Source: Delphinus delphis (taxonomy: Eukaryota; Chordata; Mammalia; Artiodactyla; Delphinidae). From it: a stretch of 64,000 bases of DNA. Under the pieces are notes generated by a model. That model was not told the origin of the DNA, ran no database searches, and saw nothing but the letters and a program-made list of their open reading frames with translations. This document shows, piece after piece, positions 55,346-64,000 of this stretch (its first letter is position 1; every line of letters starts with the position of its first letter). The DNA is taken from positions 26,242,168 to 26,306,167 of the forward strand of contig NC_082685.1 in NCBI RefSeq assembly GCF_949987515.2. The letters run 5' to 3'. A program made the position numbers and the translations under genes.

Positions 55346-56807
55346 TTTAACCTAAGGTTTGAAGCTGCAGTTTCCACTAAAATTTTTCAGTGGAGCAAAA
55401 ACACCCGTTTATTGTATTGTTATTATTTTAAAAGCCACTTTTCATTGGCCATTATAATATGGATAATTCTTTACACATTTGTTCTATGTACATAATTTTA
55501 TTAAATGACAAGTATATGCAAAGCACCCATGTCAGACACTGTAATTTTACTTACTCAGCACCCAGTCCTGACCCCCTTGCCCTTCTCCTCTACAGAATGG
55601 AAAGCTAATACTCTAAATCCCAGCCTCCCTCATGGTTAGCAGTAGCTCTGTGATATATTCTGGGTAAGACAAGTAATTAGGAATCTGATGAGGAGAGAGA
55701 CGTACAAAATCCCCTCACCCTATCTCTTTTTTTCCTACCTGGAATAAGATTTCTGGACTTGGAGTAGATATTTTATGTCCAGAAGACAAAAATGATAAGG
55801 ATGAAAGCTAATATGTTAAAGATGACAGAGTTAAAAATAGAAAGAGCTGGTTCTCCATGGTGTTGTAGAGCCGCTGAACCAATGTAAGCAATGCCTCCTC
55901 TGAACTTATTATATGAGAAAGAAGAAGACCCCATCTGCTCCTTGGCCACTTTCAGTAAGCTTAACACATTCCTAAATGATACAGAACTGTATTAAGTAGT
56001 ACAATGATACAGTGATGTTTAATATCTTATATAGAACCTCTTCTTTTAGGTAAATTATTTGATTGCAAAATGCTTTCTTAAGTAAGATGCTGTTTCTTGT
56101 CTACCTTGCTGAAATTCACTGTCTAGTGTTTCTAATCAAGAGGCAGCTGGTAGGCAGCTCAGCAGCTCCATTTACTTTCAGGGGTATTTGCACTAATCTC
56201 TTACAAGGGTGCCATTGAGTCTCTTCAAACAAAACAAAAGAAAGGTTTGGTAGGGAATGTCACCATTTCTTTTTCATTTGAAAATGTTTGGGAATGTTTT
56301 TAGTTGCAGGTGTTACAAGATGTTAAATGGGATTTTAATCATTTGCTCAGGCTTTGGGTTCAGCCTCCAGTCAGATGAAAAAGTGTATTATTGTCCATGT
56401 CAAACTTACTAGGAGGTAGCTAAACCAGTCCTATGGACTACAGCCCATCAGACATCTCCAGACTAGAGAAAAGCAACCAAGAAAGTCCTCGAGGAGAGGG
56501 GAGAGAGGATTTCTTTGAAAGGAGCTGTTGGCCTAGAGTGAGGGTTATTCTCTGCCTTTACCTCAAGCCAAGTCAGGAAGTTCCACTAGCCCCATGGATT
56601 GGAGCAAAGTGTGGTGGAGAGTTCTGAAAAACTTGACCTATGTCCCCCAGACGTTAGGTGACTCCAGAGACTGCTGCCTGACTCTTGCCTGGAAAAGTAT
56701 GACGGCTAGAACCTGGCTTGAGCTGCCTATGATGGCAAAGCAAAGAGACTTGTGGTGGGCTTGGCTTACCCTTCTAGAAGTTGGCACATCCAGAAGTAGC
56801 CAAGCTA

Positions 56808-57223
56808 GAGAAGTCTTTTCTTTTTTTCTTTTTTTTCTTTATCTATTTTCTTATTAGTCATCCATTTTATACACATCAGTGTATACATGTCAATCCCAAT
56901 CTCCCAGTTCATCCCACCCCCACCCGCCCACCGCTTTCCCCCCTTGGTGTCCATACGTTTGTCTTCTACATCTGTGTCTCTATTTCTGCCTTGCAAACCG
57001 GTTCATCTGTACCATTTTTCTAGGTTCCACATATATGCGTTAATATACGATATTTGTTTTTCTCTTTCTAACTTACTTCACTCTGTATGACAGTCTCTAG
57101 ATCCATCCACATCTCTACAAATGACCCAATTTCATTCCTTTTTATGGCTGAGTAATATTCCATTGTATATATGTACCACATCTTCTTTATCCATTCATCT
57201 GTCGATGGGCATAGAGAAGTCTT
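56808..57223 (-). mobile_element. 5'-truncated L1 3' UTR insertion with target duplication
   Basis: A T-rich tail, tattagtcatccattttata, ctaacttacttcactctgta, tggctgagtaatattccatt. AGAGAAGTCTTT occurs at both ends (56808-56819 and 57212-57223), so both boundaries are known. It is only about 0.4 kb and non-coding. Confidence 0.9.
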
Positions 57224-57289
57224 TAAAGGACTTTTCCAAGAGGACTTTGCCTGCTGTGGTGAGGCAACCCCAGACTACAAAGGCTGATA

Positions 57290-58800
57290 TTTTTTCCAGA
57301 TTCAAATACATGGCAAAACTAGTACAAAGAATTTTTGCATACCTTTCATCTAGCTTCCTCAAATGTTAACATCTTACATAACTGCACTATAATTGTCAAA
57401 GCCAGGAGATTAGCAGGGGTACAATACTATTATCTAATCTAGAGGCCTTATACACATTTCACCAATTGTCCTGCTAATATCACTTTTCTGGTCCAGGGTT
57501 CAATGCAGAATCACACTGCATATTTAGATGTCATATCTCCTCATTCTCCTTCAATGTGAAACAGTTCCTCAGACCAGCTATCTTGTAGAATATTCTTTGT
57601 CTGGAGTGGGGCTGAGATTTCCTCATGATTAAATTTAAGTTATGCATTCTTGTTAAGAATATCACAGAAGCAATGCTGTGTCCTTCTCAGTGCATCATAT
57701 CAGAAGCCACATGATGTTTTTCCCATTTCTGATGATGTTCACTTTGATCACTTGATGAGAGTGATGTTTGCCAGGTCCTTCCACTAAAGTTACTCTTTTT
57801 TCCTTTGTAATTAATAAATATCCTGTGGGGAGATCTTTGAGACTAAGTAAACATACCGTTTTTCTAATTTCACCTACTCATTCTAGCTTCCATTCATGAA
57901 TTTTACCTAAAAAGTTACTACCAAAGTGTTTGCCAAATAATGTTTATCTATTTCCATTTACTAGTTGGAATTCTGTAAAAAAAAGAGCTTTTCCTTTTCA
58001 TCTACGTATTTATTTATTCAATTATTTATATCAGTATGGACTCATGATTCTTATTTTATGCTATGGGTTATAATCCATTACTCTTAATATTTATTTTCTT
58101 ACTCAGATTGTACCACATTTGGACATTGGAGCCTCTTCAAATGAACTCCTGTGTCCTTTTGTTTATCCCATCATTTTTTATGTGTGCAGTTCCTATTTTA
58201 CATTCATCTTGTACTTTCCTGCCCCACCTCTGGAGTCACCCATACCATTAGTTCGTATCTCCAATTCCAAACCAACAGCATAGATTTCATTCAGCCTTTC
58301 CCTTTATTTTAACTGCTTTCTCTGACAGTGAAAACCCTGGGTCTCATTATCCACAGTATATTTACTTATTGGCTCCAATACACATAAAGTAGTTTCAGAA
58401 GTGCTAATCCATATCTGTGAGAAAAACAAACTAGTAAGTAAAGTGCAATATTTGTGCTCATTTTTTTCTTTGCCCTTTCAGTATATAGTCAAAGTACTAT
58501 TTTCCAAAGTTGCTTGGGCTGGTTCTTTTCTGCTCCCACTCCAGTATGGTTATGTTGTTCATTTGTGAAGCAGTCCAGTTCATCTGTTTTAGTGTATATT
58601 CAATTTGGGGCTCTATCCCATCCCTGTTGATTATATTTTGTTCATTTTTTTAGTATGTGAAACATTTGCATGACTCTAAAAGTCAAAAATATATGAAAAG
58701 GATTGCTCAGAAAGGTGTCAGTCCCCTTTATCCTTTCTACCCTCATTTCATCCACTGCCTGTAGATAATCAATCGTATTAGTTCTGGTTTGTCATTTTTA
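57290..58800 (-). mobile_element. Old L1-type LINE fossil
   Basis: tacaatactattatctaatc, cacatttcaccaattgtcct, gaaacagttcctcagaccag, gctgtgtccttctcagtgca, ccttccactaaagttactct and ggggagatctttgagactaa are in the order known from old reverse L1M sequences. Confidence 0.6.
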
Positions 58801-59051
58801 TGTTTCTTTTTGCACAGTTAAGCTGCAAGGACCAGATTAGCATGAGTGTGAGGAGTTCACCCTGGGCACAAAAAAGGGAGGAAGGTGCACAAAAAAATCA
58901 GTAGTTAATATTTTAATGCAATATTTTAAAAATAAAAATTAATACAAAAATCTGTAATGACAAAATATCAAATTTTTAAATAACCATGATTGTAAGGCTG
59001 AGCCATATTGGAACCTGAGGCAATAAAAATGAGCACCCTATGTACCTGTTT

Positions 59052-59266
59052 TGTTTTTGTTTTGTTTTGTTTTTGCGGTACGCGGGCCTCTCACTGCTGT
59101 GGCCTCTCCCGCTGTGGAACACAGGCTCCGGACGCGCAGGCTCAGCGGCCATGGCTCACAGGCCCAGCCGCTCCGCGGCATGTGGGATCCTCCCAGACCG
59201 GGGCACGAACCCATGTCCCCTGCATCGGCAGGCGGACTCTCAGCCACTGCGCCACCAGGGAAGCCC
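59052..59266 (-). mobile_element. CHR-type SINE
   Basis: A tail written as (GTTTT)n, gcggtacgcgggcctctcac, ending ccaccagggaagccc. ATGTACCTGTTTT repeats on both sides. Confidence 0.95.
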
Positions 59267-59609
59267 AATGTACCTGTTTTTAAGTAGTTTTTAATGGCAA
59301 ATTTTCTCCTAGGACTGTAAGGCAGTTGGAAAAAATTGAAAAGTAGGTAGGTTAATACTCTTGACATTATTTTAAATTTAAATATTTTATTTATCCTAAA
59401 ACAGACTACTATAATTTTCCTTCAGCTTAATTAAAAATTATTTAAGATCGCCTCTTGGTCAAAAGAAATGAACAAACATGGTAATTGTCTCAACTGAAAA
59501 CAATATAAGCAAAGAAGTAGATATTGAAAATATTATTCATGACTTTGCTTCCATTAGAGCCAAGGGTGTCTATGGCTCACAGAGCACTGTTGAGCAGATA
59601 CCACACGTG

Positions 59610-59735
59610 TAGTTTCTTATTTCCTCTTCTTTATTATACAAAAGGTAGCATACTATGGGCACGCTTTTCACACTATGCATTTTTCATCCTGGAAATTACT
59701 CCATGTCAGTTCATAGAGAAGTTCAGAGATGCTGA
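59610..59735 (-). mobile_element. Old L1 3' fragment
   Basis: tacaaaaggtagcatactat, gcgcttttcacactatgc-like block and attactccatgtcagttcat match part of the old L1 3' region. Confidence 0.45.
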
Positions 59736-62299
59736 AGGTAATGATCTCTGAAAGGTCAGCCATAGGGCACAATGCCCAACCTAGCAATTGTGCCCTGTCA
59801 GAGGCATGTTTGTGAAGAGGTCATGGAAATATCCCATGAGACTGAAGGCCAGCATTTGGACATCAGCCACAGGAGAGCACTGATGCTGGATTAAACCATC
59901 ACCATCAAGTTAGACCCTATATTTTTCCTCCCATTTCTCCTTTCCATCCTGACCCTGGGGCACCAAAAAGCAGCAGGATGCATAAAGGAGGAGGTGAAAA
60001 CAAGGTAAAGGAATAGAAGCTTTCAACTACGCCAGAAATGGAAGCTCTTACTTAAATCAACCTGGACTTTTGGCACCTGAAAACAGGACTATTCGAATAC
60101 CTTGAAAATGACAGAAAAGCTAAGTTGTCTGCTCAATATACTGCGATGGATAGAGAAGGGAGAATTGACCAGGTAAATTTAAAGAGCAGTAGTGAAAAAG
60201 TGTTTCCCGCTTTTCTCCTACGAAGTCCTGCCTGCTAAATATGCCACATTCACAACTCAAACTCAAACTAGCTGGAAAAAGGTAAGGCTGATGGGATTTG
60301 CTATACAGTGGTTGTAGGGTGTCACCAGGGCCACGGTGACTCTGAAATTCTCTCACCTCTACCCTCATCAGCTCTGTTCCCAGTTTGAATTCCCTCAAAG
60401 GACCAATATTTACATTCTTTCTGTTCATTTCCAAGCCTGAAGGGTAGGAGGGGTGGGAGACCTATCTTTCTTCAAACTGTCAAAGTAAAATCTAGAGATT
60501 CTCCCTGATTGAATTATCTTCTGTCATAGGTTACCTCAGGGCCCCCCATCTATGATTTTACTGTTGTCTTTATTTTGAAGATAAATATGGTTAATAGACA
60601 TGGGGTGAACTGTGGTAGTTTTTAATATGACTCAGCTTATCTTTAAACATTTCAAACACACATATTGAAAGTCTATTGTTTCTGAAACTTAAATTTAACT
60701 GGATGTCTGTATTTTTATTTGCTAAATCTGGCAGTTTTAATTGAGGAATAACAAGCAGTGATGTCTCCTATATTATATTACATAGGATTATATATATAAG
60801 TACCTGGTCATTCATCCTGCCTAGAAAAAGAGGTGACCTGGGGTACAGACCTACAATGATTCATGGATATCTAGTTGTTCGGTAGAATTAGAAAAATTAT
60901 CAATTTTTGATCCCTAATGAAGTAAGAGATCCAGGTCATAATCTCAAAGGACACTCATATCATTAGGTGAAAAGTTAGTGAGAATCTTTATAACAGAGGG
61001 ACCAGGGCCACACCACCTGAACCCACTGATCAATCTTAGATTCTCTGAAAGTAGATAACAGACATTGTATGCATCACAATGTGATGCAATAGTACACAAA
61101 GATGCCCATGAGCTCCCATCGCCAACACACAAACAGAGCCTGAATCTAATCAGGTCTTTAGAATAGCTACCAGTTTTCAGGAAACATAGGGAATAGTGGA
61201 ACAAGTTAGATGATATCAAGAGAAAGCAACCAACCAAATCCATTCTACACTTAAAAAGTAATTTGGTTTCTCCAACAAATCAAAGCATGAAAACGAAAGG
61301 TGGGGAACGTGTTGAATCAGAGACTCTTACGAGACAAAAACAACCCAATATGTGGGCCTTGTTTGGATTCTGAATCAAATAAACCAGCTGTAAAACAGCA
61401 TCTTTGACTATTGGCTGGTATTGGATACCTTATGACTAACTGAAGAAATGAGATCCATGATCACAAGTTTTATACATAATGCTATTTCTTTTTTTCTCCT
61501 TCTCTCTTTCACCTACTATACTATATAGAGTAAGTTAAGATATCTGATACAGAGTTGTGGTAAACTTTATAATTTAGCACCTAGATTGCAGGGTATCAAT
61601 ATGTGGTTACACTAGAAGAAGAATGAACATCACTTAGAGATGAATGCAGTGAGATCTGGGTCTCCTTTTTAGGATAAGCTCATTTTTCTTTGTACGAGGT
61701 ATGAGTCCATTAGGAGAGTATGTTGGTTTTGGCTATTATTTTTGTTTGCAAGACTTATTGACAGAAGACTCTATATGGATGCTGCATTACCAAAGGGGTA
61801 GATTGTAGTAGGTATTACAGATTGGCTCATTCAGCTCCATTCCAACCACTTTGTATTATGTCTTGCTGCCTGCTAAAAGCTGGAAAGCAAAACATTACAT
61901 TTCCCAGGCTCCCTTGCAGCTGGAATTTTTCAGATGATCTATCTAGCAATGTGCCCATATGAAATTTGGACGGTGGAAATATTATGAGGCACAAGTCGTA
62001 ATTCTGCTGTTTGTGCTAGCAAGCAAGGTCATAAGAGGTATTTGGAGTGGGGTCCAGTTCCAGTTTCATGGGGTTGCAAGGCATCCACTTTGACAGTGTA
62101 AGTCATGACAAAGGCACTGTGAGCTTAGAGCCTGCAATTGTGATGACAACTTTCTTATTCCCAGCTTCCCCACTGTGCCAGAGGCTGCTCCCTTGGTGAG
62201 CCAGCTCTGCAGTGTGGCTCAGAATTCATTCCTGGGAGCTCAATCAGCTCTTCCAAATCTTCTAATGATTTCATAATAACTGGTAATAACTCTTCTGCT

Positions 62300-63335
62300 T
62301 CCAGCTAGAGTGGATTCTGCTATCTTCAATGAAACATTGACCCATACGATTGGTAATACCCAGAGTCAGTAGGGGTTCAAAGAAACAGACCTTTTCACAT
62401 TCCACTGATTGGAGTATAAATTGATTAATCATTTCTGATGTTTTTTGTATCTTTAAAATTCTTACCCTTTGATCCTGTAATTTACTTCTAGAGATGTTTC
62501 CTAAAGAAATAATCAGAGATGCACTCAAAGGTTTGTAATACGTATAAACAATGACAATATTTGGCAGTTGTTAAAAACAATGTTTCAAACCATAGTGAAT
62601 GATGTGGGAAATATTCATGATGTCATGTTAAGTGAAAAAGGCAGTCTATGTAATATTTCTGTATTATGGATGAAATGACATGATACCTTGAATTTGTTGA
62701 AGATACTTCAGCAAAAAAAGAAATAAAAGCAGTTGGGGGAGACAGATGAAACACAACAGGCAAAAATATTGATAATCACTGAAGCCTGGTGCTGGGCACA
62801 CGGAGATTCATGACAGTTTTTACTCTACTTCTTATGTACACTTGAGAATTTCCATAACATGAAGTGTTTAAACTTTAAAATGAAAAAAAAAAACAGAAAA
62901 TAAAATGATATGCATAGTATGTGCCCAGTTTTATAATATTAATATACACGTACATATAGAAAAGAGACATCTATATGAAAAGATCAGTGGTTGCTAGGCA
63001 TTAAGGGGGGAGGAAGGGATGACTAGGCCTAGCGCATAAGATTTTTAGGGTAGTGAAACCATTCTGTGTGTGATACTGTTATGATAGATACTTGGCTTTA
63101 TACATTTGTCCAAACTTATAGAATGTACAACACCAAGAATAAATCATAATGTAAACCATGGACTGTGGGTGATGGTGTGCCAGTGTAGGTTCATTGATTA
63201 TAAGAAATGTCCCACTCTCGATGTGTATGATGCACGTGTGAGGGCAGGGTGTACATGGGAAATCTCTGTATTTCTTATTCAATTTTGCTGTGAACCTAAA
63301 ACTTCTCTAAAAAATAAACTCTATTTTTTTAAAAA
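62300..63335 (+). mobile_element. Old L1 (L1ME-like) 3' end
   Basis: cctaaagaaataatcagaga, taaaccatggactgtgggtg, cagtgtaggttcattgatta, tgggaaatctctgtatttct and gctgtgaacctaaaacttct followed by aaaaaataaac form the forward 3' end. Confidence 0.75.
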
Positions 63336-64000
63336 AATACATCAAAATGTTAATAGAAGTTACCTCTGGGTTGTGGGATTAGCCTGATGTTAATTTTTTG
63401 AATTATATATGTGTTATCAAATTGTGTATTATATTTATTAAAGCAAAGGGTCTCGGTTTAAATCAAACTAACCAATTTAGAAAATACTTTGATTTGCAAG
63501 AATGCCAAATTCTGTTTATCAAGTTTGACTGATAAAGATCAATGGCCAAAGGGGACACATAAGGGTCTCCCAGAACAAGGAAAAAGTTATTCTCAGCAGT
63601 TGACAAGAGTAAGACTCCACACATGATGGTGCAGCTATCTGAGGGAGAGAAACACGAGATGGCTTGTTAACAGACTGGCGGGTTTAGCAGCAATCCAGTT
63701 CCACTCCAAGGAACTAGGACCAGTGCACAGTTTCAGAGAGTAAGGAAGGAATGTGATTATAACCTAGAAACCTAAAGTCAGATCCTTTATTCCCTGCCCT
63801 GCCTGATGGCAGCTGTGGGAATCAAAAGGCATTCTATATCCTGCCTAGGTAGGGATGGCCCGGGAAATATAAACTGGTGGTAGCCTCTCTCCGTGGAGGG
63901 AGATCTGGAAGTAACGTGTTGATCTTATTGATGTTTTCATAGATGCTTTTCTATAAATTAATACCTTGATGTTCTGTTTCCTTGTTCAATTAATTCAGCA

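Larger units (their letters stand above)
48110..64000. other. Gene-free flank upstream of NPM1
   Basis: No coding gene was recognised. The LINE, LTR, DNA and SINE elements listed separately account for about half. In 48.7-49.6, 55.35-56.8, 59.75-62.25 and 63.35-64.0 kb I see nothing specific, apart from A+T-rich single-copy-looking sequence. Confidence 0.65.

Noticed and set aside
48110..64000. TLX3, the next gene expected beyond NPM1
   Set aside because: No homeobox exon is visible. In human the distance is tens of kilobases, so it should be outside the window.

Overview
This is nuclear DNA of a mammal, almost certainly a cetacean. The evidence is about ten copies of a tRNA-derived SINE of the CHR family (a 3' A tail and a head reading like ttccctggtggcgcagtggtt), which is typical of whales, dolphins and hippos, alongside MIR, L2, L1, MaLR LTR and Tigger/hAT fossils. 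I see no bacterial, phage or plasmid features.

Two protein-coding genes were recognised, in tandem on the minus strand. NPM1 (nucleophosmin) is complete. All eleven coding exons were located from 47627 down to 32212, every exon boundary fits GT/AG, and the exons join to 885 nt (294 residues plus stop). Its CpG-island promoter, 5' leader and poly(A) signal are also visible. About 7 kb beyond its 3' end lies the CpG island and first exons of FGF18. Exon 1 (coding 24344-24375), micro-exon 2 (24132-24168) and exon 3 (9541-9721) are inside the window. Exons 4-5 are not, and should lie beyond position 1. This order and orientation match the FGF18-NPM1 neighbourhood on human 5q35.

Layout: 1-9540 is FGF18 intron 3. 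9722-24131 is FGF18 intron 2, unusually dense in MIR/L2 fossils. 23.4-25.5 kb is the FGF18 CpG island. 25.5-31.9 kb is intergenic with L1 and SINE remnants. 31.9-47.7 kb is NPM1. 46.9-48.1 kb is the NPM1 CpG island. 48.1-64 kb is a gene-free flank filled with LINE, LTR and DNA-transposon fossils.

I did not find a new biological system. The items most worth a second look are: a decayed hAT-like transposase relic in NPM1 intron 10 (about 33.4-34.6 kb); a stop-free frame upstream of and in frame with the FGF18 AUG that runs through a GC trinucleotide repeat; convergent CTCF-like motifs around FGF18; inverted SINEs flanking NPM1 exons 5-6; and a four-layer nested insertion at 51-53 kb. Calls of repeat families rest on recognition by eye, not on a database search.
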